NCBI RefSeq assembly: GCF_002964705.1
Contig: NZ_PQCD01000022.1
Span: 189,186 to 253,185, forward strand
Length of the DNA stretch: 64,000 nucleotides
Direction of reading: 5' to 3'
DNA from: Pseudoalteromonas sp. T1lg75
Lineage (GTDB): Bacteria; Pseudomonadota; Gammaproteobacteria; Enterobacterales; Alteromonadaceae
Each line of letters starts with the position of its first letter. Positions within the stretch are counted from its first letter, which is position 1. Of the stretch, positions 34,747 to 44,259 are shown one piece after another. Below the pieces are notes generated by a model, which saw only the letters and a program-made list of their open reading frames with translations, was not told where the DNA came from and did no database searches. Position numbers and translations under genes: made by a program.

Positions 34747-36717
34747 TTAAATCTCCCTGGCCACCATCAAGGCTTCTTTGATGGCGCGTTTGGCGTCGAT
34801 TTCCGCCGCTAATTTGGCGCCGCCTATTACATGCAGGCCAGCCTTACCTGTGCCCTGCTGTGCCTGCTTTAACTCACCGTCGTTCGCGGTTTGGCCGATA
34901 CAGCCGATCACGGTATCCACATCCAGTACCTTGGCGGTACCGGCCACGCTGATGTGCAATCCGTCGGCATCGAAACGCTCATAATGGCAATCGGCGATTT
35001 GCTCGACGCCATGCATCTTGGCCACCTGACGATGGATCCAGCCGGTGGTCTTACCCAAGCCCGCACCAAAGCGACCACTGCTGCGTTTAAGCATGTAAAG
35101 TTGCTTGTCGCTCTTGTGTAACTCAACGGGCTGCTCTATGCCCCATTGCGCCTTGAAGTTGGCAATGCTCTGATGGTGTTCTTCTGTTAAAAACGCCACC
35201 ATGTCAAAACCAATCCCGCCGGCGCCAAGAATGGCAATGCGTGAGCCAAGCTCGACTTCGCCGCGGATCACCTCATCATAGCTGTAAACGCGTTTCCCAT
35301 CTTCACAAGGGAAGCTTGCCTGCCGCGGAGACACACCACAGGCAAAGACGATATCGTCGTAGTCATTTTGCATGGACGCATCGTAGGCGGTGTTCATATG
35401 TAGCTGTACGCCCTGACGCACCACCTCTTCACTGAAATATTTCAGTGCCAATTGAAAGTCTTCTTTACCTGGGATGCGCATGGCCAGATTAAACTGACCG
35501 CCCAAGGTATCGGAGCGCTCAATTAAGGTGACCTGATGGCCACGCTGACGTAAATAGATGCTGGCGGCAAGACCCGCAGGGCCGGCACCGACCACCAGCA
35601 CATTTTTACTTTTCTCTGCTTTTTCTATCGCTAAATCTAGCTCAAACCCCGCCAAAGGGTTAACCAAACAGGTGGCGCGCTGGCCTTTGAAAACATGGTC
35701 TAAGCACCCTTGGTTACAGCCAATACAGATGTTGATCTGCTCACTGCGCTGCTGGGCATACTTGTTAAACAATTCCGGGTCGGCCAACAAGGGGCGTGCC
35801 ATGGAGATCATGTCCGCTTGCCCGGCGTTTAGAATTTCATTGGCTATCTCCGGGGTGTTAATACGGTTTACCGCGATCACCGGTTTATCGGTCGCCGCTT
35901 TTAAACGCTGTGACGCTTCACGAAAGGCGCCTGGGGGGACCATGGAGGCGATGGTGGGTACCCTCGCCTCATGCCAGCCAATGCCGGTATTAAAAATATC
36001 GACGCCCGCCTTGGCTAACACCTGGGCTTGCTCGGTCACTTCCTCTGAGCTTGAGCCGTTGGGGATGAGATCCATCACAGACAAACGAAAAACAATAATA
36101 AACTCGTCGCTCACCTGTGCGCGCACCGCCTCGACGATTTCCCTGGCAAAACGCATACGGCCTTTGTTATCACCCCCGTATTCATCTTCGCGCTTATTGG
36201 TATGGGGAGCCATAAACTCATTGATCAAATAACCCTCGGAGCCCATGATCTCAATGCCATCATACCCGGCTTGTTGCGCCAGACGCGCGCTCTTGGCAAA
36301 GTCCTTAATGGTACTTTTAATCATGCCCTTGGTCATGGCCTTGGGTGCATAGGGAGTAATTGGCGACTTGATAGCACTCGGTGCACAGTTAAAGGGATGA
36401 TAGCCATAACGTCCGGCATGGAGCAGTTGCAGACAGATTTTTCCACCGTGTTTATGCACCGCCTGAGTGTACTTTTTATGCTTAATTACATCGAACAGAG
36501 TATTAAAGGACGATGAGATTGGGGTGAGCTTACCGCGAATATTAGGGCTATAGCCGCCGGTGATAATAAGCCCGACGCCGCCTTTGGCACGCTCCTCATA
36601 GAAGGCCGCCAGGCGCTTACGGTTATGCCACCCTTCTTCTAAACCTGTGTGCATTGAGCCCATTACCAGGCGATTTCGTATTTGCCCATGCGCTAATTCT
36701 AATGCTTGTTCTAGCAT
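34747..36717 (-). CDS. fadH: 2,4-dienoyl-CoA reductase (NADPH), FadH type
   Basis: An iron-sulfur flavoenzyme that reduces 2,4-dienoyl-CoA during beta-oxidation of unsaturated fatty acids. The N-terminal FMN-binding old-yellow-enzyme barrel (about 1-325) carries Y163 (SEGYLINEF) and H249 (GWHEAR), matching the catalytic pair of E. coli FadH. A 4Fe-4S site follows (C331, C334, C338, C350), then FAD and NADPH domains (VVGAGPAGLAAS near 375). It has 656 residues against 672 in E. coli and is slightly shorter at the N-terminus. The close match to E. coli FadH makes other members of this reductase family unlikely. Confidence 0.93.
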   Translation of the reverse strand: MLEQALELAHGQIRNRLVMGSMHTGLEEGWHNRKRLAAFYEERAKGGVGLIITGGYSPNIRGKLTPISSSFNTLFDVIKHKKYTQAVHKHGGKICLQLLHAGRYGYHPFNCAPSAIKSPITPYAPKAMTKGMIKSTIKDFAKSARLAQQAGYDGIEIMGSEGYLINEFMAPHTNKREDEYGGDNKGRMRFAREIVEAVRAQVSDEFIIVFRLSVMDLIPNGSSSEEVTEQAQVLAKAGVDIFNTGIGWHEARVPTIASMVPPGAFREASQRLKAATDKPVIAVNRINTPEIANEILNAGQADMISMARPLLADPELFNKYAQQRSEQINICIGCNQGCLDHVFKGQRATCLVNPLAGFELDLAIEKAEKSKNVLVVGAGPAGLAASIYLRQRGHQVTLIERSDTLGGQFNLAMRIPGKEDFQLALKYFSEEVVRQGVQLHMNTAYDASMQNDYDDIVFACGVSPRQASFPCEDGKRVYSYDEVIRGEVELGSRIAILGAGGIGFDMVAFLTEEHHQSIANFKAQWGIEQPVELHKSDKQLYMLKRSSGRFGAGLGKTTGWIHRQVAKMHGVEQIADCHYERFDADGLHISVAGTAKVLDVDTVIGCIGQTANDGELKQAQQGTGKAGLHVIGGAKLAAEIDAKRAIKEALMVAREI

Positions 36718-36927
36718 GGCTATCCTCTTCTAACTAATCTGGTCATACCTGTTTGAGAGTAGCGATTTTTATCTTAAGCGGCAAGTAGATTCGACAGCAC
36801 CCATGATCTAAGCAGCGATAACTGTAAACACTTAGTTACTTTTTTCTGTTTAAAATTTTGAAGTCTTTGGGCTAATATGGAAGTCTAAACAAGGTGTAGA
36901 GCAGATTTTAATATTAAGGGTCTGATT

Positions 36928-38793
36928 TTGATTAAAAAAGTAGTAAAAGCCACCTGGGATGGAATTAACTTTTCCCGCCGCCTGGTGGTCAACATCATCT
37001 TCATAGTACTGGTTATCCTGGTAATTGCTTCAATTACCAGCGACGACGGCGAGATCATGGTTCCCAAAGGCTCGGTGCTAAACCTAAACCTAAATGGCTA
37101 CCTGGTCGAACAAAAACGCTATGTAGACCCTCTCGATACCGCCCTCGCCCAATCCATGGGTGCACAAGATGAACCAGCAGAAATCTTGGTTGATGATGTT
37201 GTTGATGTGATCAACAAGGCCGCCAAGGACGAGCGAATAGAAGCCATGCTGTTAAATGTGCAAAACCTAGGCGGTGCCCATATCAATAAACTGGCGGCCA
37301 TAGCTAAAGCCATCGATGCCTTTAAGGCCCAGGGTAAGCCGGTTATTGCCTCAGGCTACTATTACACCCAAAGCCAGTACTACCTTGCCGCCCACGCCGA
37401 TGAAATTAATCTACACCCTTATGGCGGCGTGTCTATCGAAGGCTTTGGTGTTTATCCGGTGTATTTTAAAGACGCCTTAGACAAGCTTAAGATCACCCAA
37501 CATGTGTTCCGTGTCGGTACCTTTAAATCAGCGGTGGAGCCGTTGATCCGTAACGATATGTCGCAAGCGGCCAAGGAAGCGAATAAAGAGTGGTTGTCGC
37601 ACCTATGGCAGCAGTATAAGGACGAAGTTGCGAGCCTACGTGGTTTTGAACAAACAAACTTCGACGAAACCCTGGACGCCTACCTGGCAAAGCTAGAGAA
37701 AGTAGACGGCAACGGCGCCGAATATGCGCTTAAATACGGTTGGGTTGATGCCCTGAAAAATAACCAGGAGCTACGTCAACAGCTGATCGACTTGGTAGGC
37801 CTTGATGATGAAGGCAACAGCTTCCGTCAAATTGGCTTCAATGATTACCTGGCTACCTTCAAGCTACCCATCGCTGTGGATAATCCTCTCACCGAAAAAG
37901 TGGCGGTGATCGTGGCCAAAGGCACCATAGTTGATGGTCATCGTAAAGCCGGTGAAATTGGTGGCGACAGCACCGCTGCCCTACTTCGCGAAGCACGTAA
38001 CGATGATCGCGTTAAGGCCGTGGTTCTTCGTATCGACTCAGGTGGTGGCAGCATGTTTGCTTCTGAGCTAATTCGCCGTGAAGTCATCGCCCTTAAAGAA
38101 GCAGGTAAACCCGTGGTCGCCTCCATGGGCTCGGTAGCCGCCTCTGGTGGTTATTGGATTGCCAGTGCCGCCAACGAGATCTGGGCCGCACCTAGCACCA
38201 TCACAGGCTCTATCGGCGTGTTCGGTACCATTATGACCTTTGAAAACAGCGCCGCAAAACTAGGTGTTTACTCCGATGGCGTCGGCACTACAGAGCTAAA
38301 AGGATCATCTGTGTTACTTGGCCTTAATGATAAATTGGCTCAAGCCATTCAAATGAGTGTTGAAAACGCCTACTCCCGCTTCTTAAAGGTGGTATCCGAG
38401 TCTCGTGGCCTGCCAGTTGAAGAGGTGGATAAAATAGCTCAGGGACGCGTATGGATTGCTACGCAGGCACAAGAATTAGGCCTTGTTGACCAACTTGGTG
38501 ACAAACAGGCAGCCATTAGCGCAGCGGCCAAACTCGCGAGCCTCAAACATTATGATGTGAAGCTGATTGAGCAGCCGCTATCACCACAGGATATCTTCAT
38601 TCAAAACCTGTTTGGGAATGCTATGGTTCAGTCTCTGGTTGCCAAACAAGCCCCACACAGCGCCAGCGTTGGAGCAGCCATGCAGTTTGATAACTTTGTT
38701 GAGCAAATTGAACAGCAAGTCAGCTCCTTAAAAGCCTTTAATGATCCCGAAGGCATCTACGCTCGCTGTCTAGTGTGCGCCGTAACGAATTAA
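36928..38793 (+). CDS. sppA: Signal peptide peptidase SppA (protease IV), 67K type
   Basis: A membrane-bound serine protease that degrades cleaved signal peptides. One N-terminal transmembrane helix (about 19-36) precedes tandem ClpP-like repeats. The catalytic lysine is K200 (GTFKSAVEP) and the serine S406 (AASGGYW), placed as in E. coli. The 621 residues match the double-length type. The start codon is TTG with an AAGGG box upstream; no ATG fits. It is followed by ansA, as in E. coli, but with hairpins between them. Confidence 0.95.
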   Translation: MIKKVVKATWDGINFSRRLVVNIIFIVLVILVIASITSDDGEIMVPKGSVLNLNLNGYLVEQKRYVDPLDTALAQSMGAQDEPAEILVDDVVDVINKAAKDERIEAMLLNVQNLGGAHINKLAAIAKAIDAFKAQGKPVIASGYYYTQSQYYLAAHADEINLHPYGGVSIEGFGVYPVYFKDALDKLKITQHVFRVGTFKSAVEPLIRNDMSQAAKEANKEWLSHLWQQYKDEVASLRGFEQTNFDETLDAYLAKLEKVDGNGAEYALKYGWVDALKNNQELRQQLIDLVGLDDEGNSFRQIGFNDYLATFKLPIAVDNPLTEKVAVIVAKGTIVDGHRKAGEIGGDSTAALLREARNDDRVKAVVLRIDSGGGSMFASELIRREVIALKEAGKPVVASMGSVAASGGYWIASAANEIWAAPSTITGSIGVFGTIMTFENSAAKLGVYSDGVGTTELKGSSVLLGLNDKLAQAIQMSVENAYSRFLKVVSESRGLPVEEVDKIAQGRVWIATQAQELGLVDQLGDKQAAISAAAKLASLKHYDVKLIEQPLSPQDIFIQNLFGNAMVQSLVAKQAPHSASVGAAMQFDNFVEQIEQQVSSLKAFNDPEGIYARCLVCAVTN

Positions 38794-38810
38794 TTTTCGT
38801 AAATAAATCC

Positions 38811-38836
38811 TAGCGCCACGTTTAGTCACGGCGCTA
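38811..38836. repeat. Hairpin in the sppA-ansA gap
   Basis: A perfect 7-bp inverted repeat TAGCGCC/GGCGCTA lies 17 bases after sppA and directly before a second, terminator-like hairpin. Confidence 0.5.
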
Positions 38837-38851
38837 CAGCATGTATACTTA

Positions 38852-38878
38852 GCCCGATAGCATCTATCGGGCTTTTTT
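38852..38878 (+). terminator. Terminator-like hairpin abutting the ansA start codon
   Basis: A perfect 9-bp stem GCCCGATAG/CTATCGGGC with a three-base loop is followed by six T and then immediately by the ansA ATG (38879). It should end sppA transcripts. It also occupies the place where the ansA ribosome-binding site would lie. Confidence 0.8.
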
Positions 38879-39889
38879 ATGAAACGTAAACGTATTTATA
38901 TCGCCTATACCGGCGGTACCATAGGCATGAAAAAATCAAGTCAGGGCTTTATCCCCGCCGCTGGCTACCTGACCGAAACGGTAAAAAACAGTGCCGAGTT
39001 TAACCGTGATGAAATGCCGCTGTTCGATATCGAAGAATATTGCCCTCTCATCGACTCTTCCGATATGTCGCCGGCCCATTGGCAGATGATAGCCGATGAT
39101 ATTCAGGCCAAATACCATGACTACGATGGCTTCGTGGTGTTGCACGGAACAGACACCATGGCCTACACGGCGTCGGCGCTGTCGTTTATGTTCGAAAACC
39201 TGACCAAGCCGGTGATCGTCACGGGCTCTCAGATCCCCCTGTCGCAACTGCGCTCCGATGGCCAGGTTAACCTGTTAAATGCCATGTACTTGGCGGCGAA
39301 CTACCCCATAGCCGAGGTGAGCCTATTCTTTAACAATCAGCTGTTTCGAGGTAATCGGGCAACCAAGATCCATGCCGATGGTTTTAACGCCTTCGACTCT
39401 CCGAACATGGCGCCCCTAGCCAAAGCCGGTATCAATATTCGTCTGATAGAAGGCCAACTCAGCCCCTATATCGACAATGAGCTTCAGGTCTCACGCATTA
39501 CCCCGCAAGCCATTGCGGTATTGCATCTGTACCCTGGGATCAGCGCCGATGTGGTTGGCTCTATCATTAACGACGATATTAAGGCACTCATTTTATTGAG
39601 CTTTGGTGTCGGTAACGCACCGCAAAACCATGAGTTTTTGGAGCTGTTAGCCAATGCCAATGAGCGCGGTATTGTGATTATCAACCTCACCCAGTGCTTA
39701 CAGGGTCAGGTTAATATGGGTGGTTATGCCACCGGCAATGCGCTGTTGAACGTGGGCGTTATCAGCGGTTTCGATATGACCTTAGAGGCCTGTTTAACCA
39801 AGCTGCATTATTTGTTGAGTAAGCAGATTTCAACACAAAGCATTCGCCACCTGATGCAGGACAATCTGCGCGGTGAATTAAGCCGTTAA
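38879..39889 (+). CDS. ansA: L-asparaginase I, cytoplasmic
   Basis: Hydrolyses asparagine to aspartate and ammonia. Both catalytic threonine regions are present, AYTGGTIGM near residue 9 and VLHGTDTMAYTA near 82. The 336 residues match E. coli AnsA (338), and there is no signal peptide, unlike AnsB. The start MKRKRIYIAYTGG aligns with the family, so the ATG directly after the hairpin T-run must be correct although no Shine-Dalgarno is visible. The gene ends at a clear terminator. Confidence 0.96.
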   Translation: MKRKRIYIAYTGGTIGMKKSSQGFIPAAGYLTETVKNSAEFNRDEMPLFDIEEYCPLIDSSDMSPAHWQMIADDIQAKYHDYDGFVVLHGTDTMAYTASALSFMFENLTKPVIVTGSQIPLSQLRSDGQVNLLNAMYLAANYPIAEVSLFFNNQLFRGNRATKIHADGFNAFDSPNMAPLAKAGINIRLIEGQLSPYIDNELQVSRITPQAIAVLHLYPGISADVVGSIINDDIKALILLSFGVGNAPQNHEFLELLANANERGIVIINLTQCLQGQVNMGGYATGNALLNVGVISGFDMTLEACLTKLHYLLSKQISTQSIRHLMQDNLRGELSR

Positions 39890-39909
39890 CGGCGAATAAG
39901 AAGCGAAAC

Positions 39910-39938
39910 AAAAAGCCCCGCTAATGCGGGGCTTTTTA
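39910..39938 (+). terminator. Terminator after ansA
   Basis: The 12-bp stem AAAAAGCCCCGC/GCGGGGCTTTTT with a four-base loop lies 20 bases past the ansA stop. The A-run on the left allows it to work for the convergent gnd as well. Confidence 0.88.
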
Positions 39939-39968
39939 GTCTTTAATCATTTCGATTAGTCTTGGCTA

Positions 39969-41341
39969 TTAACGAACCTTGGCATCTATCTCAACTAGGT
40001 CCGTCAGGTGGCACACCTCACCGCTGTGCGTTTTAATACCGTGCTCCCCAAAGTAGTCGCGTTGCGCCTGCACCAGGTGACCATTGCTCGGCGTGCTTAA
40101 GGTCGCCAAATAGTTTTGCGTGGCGCTCGCACAGGGAATGCAAGGCCGGTGCTAACCGCAGCACCACTGATGCAACGCAGAGCTTTCACTTGCGTATCCA
40201 AAGTATCGATAAACTCAACGCCTTGGGCAATTTGGTCGAGGTAATCGGCGCGGATAATACAGCCGGCACGCCAGGTTTGCAGGGTTTTAGCCAGATCGAC
40301 TTTCCACTGATGGGCGCGTGATGCACCTTTGATCAGCGCCAGACCCTGGCGATAACAGAGCAGACTCGCCAGGTGGAAGGCATCTTTTAGCTCGTCCAGG
40401 TCGATATCAATGCTTTCTGTTGCCTTAGCGGCATAGGTCATTTCTTTTGCCGCATGGGTGTCACCGGTATTAGTCAGGTGACGCGCTTGTACCGCAGCAA
40501 CCAAGGAAGGCACGGCAATGCCCAATTCCAAGGCATTTTGCGCCGTCCATAAGCCCGTGCCCTTGGCGCCAACCTTGTTGTCGATTAAATCGACTAAGGC
40601 AGTGCCTTCTGTGGTTTCCAGTCTAAGAATATGGCTGGAAATAGCCAGTAGATAGCTGTTGAGTTCGCCTTCTGACCAGGCATCGAAGATTTCGGCGATT
40701 TGCTGTGGGGTCTTACCCGCGCCCAGGCGCAATAATTGGTAAACCTCGGCGATTAACTGCATCAGCGCATATTCGATGCCGTTATGTACCATTTTTACAA
40801 AATGGCCGCTGGCGGATTGGCCCACACGGGCAAAACAAGACTCGCCATTGTAGCTGGCCGCTACTTTTTCAAAGGAAGACTCGATGCGCTCCCAGCCGCC
40901 CTCTGAGCCACTGGCCATCATCGCCGGACCATGGCGAGCACCCTCGGCCCCACCGGAGATACCCATGGTGGCGAATTCAAATTTATTCTGATATTTCAGT
41001 TTGCGGGCAATACCGTCTTTGTAATTACTGTTACCGCAGTCGACGATGATGTCATCTTTGCTCACACCCGCATCAACCAGGTCCTGACACACACGATCAA
41101 CCAGTTCACCGGCAGGCACCAACAAGAGGATGGAGCGTGGCGCTTCTAAACGACGCACCATATCATGAAGATCGGAGACGATATGCAAGCGATCGGCCGT
41201 TCCTTGCGATTTGGCGCAGCTTAGTAATTCTTCACCAGCGTCTGGATTTTTATCATAAGCAACGAGCGTGAGCCCTTTTTCGATTAAGTTCAAAGCAAGA
41301 TTTTTGCCCATCACTCCCAGACCTACTAATGCTACTTGCAT
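39969..41341 (-). pseudogene. gnd: 6-phosphogluconate dehydrogenase, frameshifted near the C-terminus
   Basis: The oxidative pentose-phosphate enzyme that decarboxylates 6-phosphogluconate to ribulose 5-phosphate. The NADP-binding motif GLGVMG lies at residues 7-12, and K183 and N187 (HFVKMVHNG) fit the catalytic site. The reading frame runs cleanly to residue 404 (TGLAFPV) and then shifts into RAPRKTIWRP and a stop at 40097. In another frame the natural ending resumes at once (SATQNYLATL, later QRDYFGEHGIKTH) and stops at 39969, so one base is missing near 40128-40132. The lost tail holds the conserved RDYFGxH segment, which in this family reaches into the partner subunit's active site. With the base restored the protein would be about 457 residues. 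A true null allele and a sequencing error are both possible. Confidence 0.88.
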
Positions 41342-41520
41342 CGAGTTTCCTCCTCGGTATAAACGTGTGACTGGTCTAGAACACCCATGGGTGCAACAAC
41401 ATAATAATGTTAGCGTAAGAGCCTAACTCGCTGACAAATATTCACCTGTTAGCGTGTCTGTGCCCGGCGCTTGGATTGACCACCTTTAAAAATTGGGTGT
41501 ATAACCTGATTACGGCGGGC

Positions 41521-41548
41521 ATTATAGGGAAAACTATGCACCATTCAA
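41521..41548 (-). promoter_or_regulatory. Second candidate gnd promoter
   Basis: On the minus strand TTGAAT (41543-41548) and a perfect TATAAT (41521-41526) are separated by 16 bases, about 180 bases before gnd. Confidence 0.45.
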
Positions 41549-41609
41549 TCCCCGCCTTGGAATTATATCAAATTAGCCCAATATCATTGCATAAAGGAGT
41601 CAGCTGGCG

Positions 41610-41638
41610 ATTATAGCACAATTGACTGCATCTGACAC
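41610..41638 (-). promoter_or_regulatory. Candidate gnd promoter overlapped by an operator
   Basis: On the minus strand an extended -10 TGCTATAAT (41610-41618) pairs with GTGTCA (41633-41638) at 17-base spacing. The -35 lies within the palindrome 41633-41646. Confidence 0.5.
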
Positions 41639-41650
41639 CGGTGTCATACT
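41622..41650 (+). promoter_or_regulatory. Candidate pykA-pfkA promoter with operator in the spacer
   Basis: On the plus strand TTGACT (41622-41627) and CATACT (41645-41650) are separated by 17 bases. The palindrome fills most of the spacer. A second possible start is an extended -10 TGCTATAAA at 41723-41731, close to pykA. Confidence 0.45.
41633..41646. promoter_or_regulatory. Palindromic LacI-type operator between gnd and pykA
   Basis: The perfect 14-base palindrome TGACACCGGTGTCA, with a central CG, has the form of LacI/GalR-family operators. It overlaps both divergent promoter candidates, so one repressor could control gnd and pykA-pfkA together. The cognate regulator is not in the window. 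Confidence 0.6.
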
Positions 41651-41757
41651 ACCGAAACATAAATAGTAAAAAATAAGTAAAAAGCGGACTCCAAGCTGTA
41701 ATCAAGCCAGAGTTTGCTACCATGCTATAAAAGCAAATACGCCTACGGGAGACTTTA

Positions 41758-43194
41758 ATGCTTAGACGTACAAAAATCGTGGCCACCCTTGGTCCGGCAA
41801 CGGACAGAGACAATAATCTAGAAAAAATCATCCGCGCCGGCGCTAATGTGGTGCGCTTAAACTTTTCCCATGGTAAAGCCGCCGACCATCAGCAACGTGC
41901 CGATGCGGTACGTGATATTGCCAGTCGCTTAGGTGTTCACGTCGCCATTCTTGCCGATTTACAAGGCCCTAAAATTCGTGTTTCCACCTTTAAGAATGGC
42001 AAGGTTACCCTCACCCAGGGCGAAAAATTTATTCTTGATGCGGACTTAGGCCCAGATCAAGGCGATATCAACGGCGTCGGAATCGACTACAAAGAACTAC
42101 CTCAGGATGTAAAAAGCGACGACCTGCTGTTATTAAACGATGGCCTTATTCAACTAACTGTTGACCATGTTGAAGGCAACAAGGTCCACTGTATCGTCAA
42201 AGTCGGTGGCGTGCTGTCGAACAATAAGGGCATTAACCGCCTAGGCGGCGGCTTAACGGCACCGGCCTTTACCGATAAAGACAAAGAAGACCTGATCACC
42301 GCCACCGACATTGGCGTTGATTATATCGCCGTGTCATTCCCACGCTCTGGGGAAGATATGCGCTATGTACGCTCTTTGGCCGAAAAAGCGGGCTCTAAGG
42401 CGCAATTGCTGGCCAAGATTGAGCGCGCCGAAGCGGTCGAAAGCGTTGAAGCCATCGACGATATCATTCTCGCTTCCGATGCGGTCATGGTGGCCCGTGG
42501 TGATCTGGGTGTGGAAATTGGCGATGCCGAGCTGGTGGGTAAACAAAAAACCATCATCAATCGTGCCCGCTCGCTTAATCGTGTAGTGATCACCGCCACG
42601 CAAATGATGGAGTCTATGATAGACAATCCCATGCCGACCCGCGCCGAGGTGATGGACGTGGCCAACGCAGTATTGGACGGCACAGATGCGGTCATGCTCT
42701 CTGCCGAAACTGCGGCCGGTGACTACCCGGAGCAAACGGTTGCGACCATGGCGCGCGTTTGTTTGGGTGCCGAATCGCAAAAAGAAACACATATTTCCAA
42801 ACACCGTCTCGATAGCATGTTTGCCGACAACGCCGAAACCATTGCCCTTTCGGCCATGTATGCGGCCAACCACCTAGGCACGGTTAAAGCCATCGTCGCC
42901 CTGACCGAGTCCGGTAACACGGCCAAGCTGATGTCGCGTATTTCGTCGGGTCTGCCCATCTATTCGCTATCACGTCACCAGCAAACCCTGGGACAGTCTG
43001 CGTTATATCGCGGTGTCTACCCGGTGCACTTTGATTCAAGCCAATATGAGAAGGAAGAGATTGCCAGTCAGGCGCTTGCTCGCTTGGTTGAACTGGGCGA
43101 TCTGCAGCAAGGTGATACCGTGATCCTCACCCACGGCGACATGATGGAAACCGTTGGTGCCACAAATACCTTGAAAATTGTCACCGTTCAATAA
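41758..43194 (+). CDS. pykA: Pyruvate kinase (PykA type)
   Basis: Catalyses the last step of glycolysis, phosphoenolpyruvate plus ADP to pyruvate plus [21 protein letters not shown] at the N-terminus, [10 protein letters not shown], and the metal and substrate site [10 protein letters not shown] are intact. The 478 residues and detailed resemblance to E. coli PykA (480) favour the AMP/sugar-phosphate-activated type II enzyme over PykF. A GGGAG ribosome-binding site precedes it. pfkA follows after 38 bases, probably in the same transcript. Confidence 0.97.
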   Translation: MLRRTKIVATLGPATDRDNNLEKIIRAGANVVRLNFSHGKAADHQQRADAVRDIASRLGVHVAILADLQGPKIRVSTFKNGKVTLTQGEKFILDADLGPDQGDINGVGIDYKELPQDVKSDDLLLLNDGLIQLTVDHVEGNKVHCIVKVGGVLSNNKGINRLGGGLTAPAFTDKDKEDLITATDIGVDYIAVSFPRSGEDMRYVRSLAEKAGSKAQLLAKIERAEAVESVEAIDDIILASDAVMVARGDLGVEIGDAELVGKQKTIINRARSLNRVVITATQMMESMIDNPMPTRAEVMDVANAVLDGTDAVMLSAETAAGDYPEQTVATMARVCLGAESQKETHISKHRLDSMFADNAETIALSAMYAANHLGTVKAIVALTESGNTAKLMSRISSGLPIYSLSRHQQTLGQSALYRGVYPVHFDSSQYEKEEIASQALARLVELGDLQQGDTVILTHGDMMETVGATNTLKIVTVQ

Positions 43195-43232
43195 ATAGTT
43201 AACATAGGTTTTAGCAACACACGCAAAGACTT

Positions 43233-44222
43233 ATGTCTAAACAAAAACGTATAGCAATGATCACTTCCGGGGGCGATGCCCCCGGAATGAACTCCGCCAT
43301 CCGCGCCATCACTCTCAAAGCGCTCTCGTGCAATTACCAGATAATTGGTTACCACGGAGGTTATAACGGCCTCATTGACGAAAATTACACCGAGCTCGGT
43401 GCCCATCAAGTCAACGATATAATTCATCGCGGTGGAACCATTATTAAGTCCGCCCGTTGTCCGGCGATGCACACGGAGTCAGGTATTCTCCAGGCGGCCA
43501 ACAGTTTACGAAAATGCCATGTTGATGCCCTGATCGTGATCGGCGGAGACGGCAGCTTCAAGGGGGCCGAGGCACTTAGCGCACACTGGTCGGGACAAAT
43601 TATTGGCATTCCCGGCACCATAGATAACGATATCAATGGCACCGACGCGACCATAGGCTTTTACACGGCCATAGACACCGCGCTCGGCTGCATCGATAAA
43701 ATTCGCGATACGGCGCAAGCGTTCGAACGAACATTTGTGGTCGAAGTGATGGGACGCGATTGCGGCATTATTGCCATGGAAGCGGGTTTGGCCAGCGGTG
43801 CTGAACAGATCATCTGCAAAGAGCTCATTGACGATGAGCAGCAATTTATTGCCCAGTTGAAACAAGATGTCGCGTTATCGCTAGCCCAGGATGCGGCGCA
43901 CAGCTATGTGCTGGTGATGGCAGAGCATTCGTTAAGTATCAGCGCCCAAGAGCTGGCTGAGCAGCTCAGTGACTTCACTGGAGTCGATAGTCGCAGCGCC
44001 ATTTTAGGATATGTTCAGCGTGGCGGTGCCCCCGTGGCCGGCGATAGAATACTGGCCACCCAATTGGGAGTCGAGGCGGTTAAGCAAATAGAGCTTGGAA
44101 ATACCGGCATCATGGTCGGCATTGAAAACGCCCAAGTGACGACCACTGCACTTAGCGACACCTCGGATACCCAGGCCCGCAATGTGAACTTCGTAGCGCG
44201 ACTCAAAGAATATCGCCTTTGA
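43233..44222 (+). CDS. pfkA: ATP-dependent 6-phosphofructokinase
   Basis: Phosphorylates fructose 6-phosphate in glycolysis. The ATP site GGDGSFKGA (104-112) has the glycine that marks ATP rather than pyrophosphate users, and the catalytic aspartate is D131 in PGTIDNDI. The 329 residues match the bacterial PfkA family (320 in E. coli). It follows pykA and has only a weak ribosome-binding site. With pykA it gives a two-gene glycolytic operon, consistent with regulation by the upstream operator. Confidence 0.95.
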   Translation: MSKQKRIAMITSGGDAPGMNSAIRAITLKALSCNYQIIGYHGGYNGLIDENYTELGAHQVNDIIHRGGTIIKSARCPAMHTESGILQAANSLRKCHVDALIVIGGDGSFKGAEALSAHWSGQIIGIPGTIDNDINGTDATIGFYTAIDTALGCIDKIRDTAQAFERTFVVEVMGRDCGIIAMEAGLASGAEQIICKELIDDEQQFIAQLKQDVALSLAQDAAHSYVLVMAEHSLSISAQELAEQLSDFTGVDSRSAILGYVQRGGAPVAGDRILATQLGVEAVKQIELGNTGIMVGIENAQVTTTALSDTSDTQARNVNFVARLKEYRL

Positions 44223-44234
44223 ACTTAGCACAAT

Positions 44235-44258
44235 AAAGGCCGTGTAAACGGCCCCTTT
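44235..44258. terminator. Weak terminator between pfkA and the XRE gene
   Basis: A short stem GGCCGT/ACGGCC with a four-base loop and only three Ts lies in the 37-base gap between convergent genes. Confidence 0.4.
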
Positions 44259-44259
44259 G

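Noticed and set aside
35558..36232. A 224-codon open frame antisense to fadH
   Set aside because: It mirrors conserved codons of fadH, and its product has no recognisable fold or start signal.
40120..40140. Programmed frameshift in gnd
   Set aside because: No slippery heptamer or stimulatory hairpin is evident at the shift, and 6-phosphogluconate dehydrogenases are not known to use recoding.
43540..43640. Pyrophosphate-dependent phosphofructokinase
   Set aside because: The GGDGS motif with glycine at the deciding position indicates ATP use; pyrophosphate enzymes carry an aspartate there.
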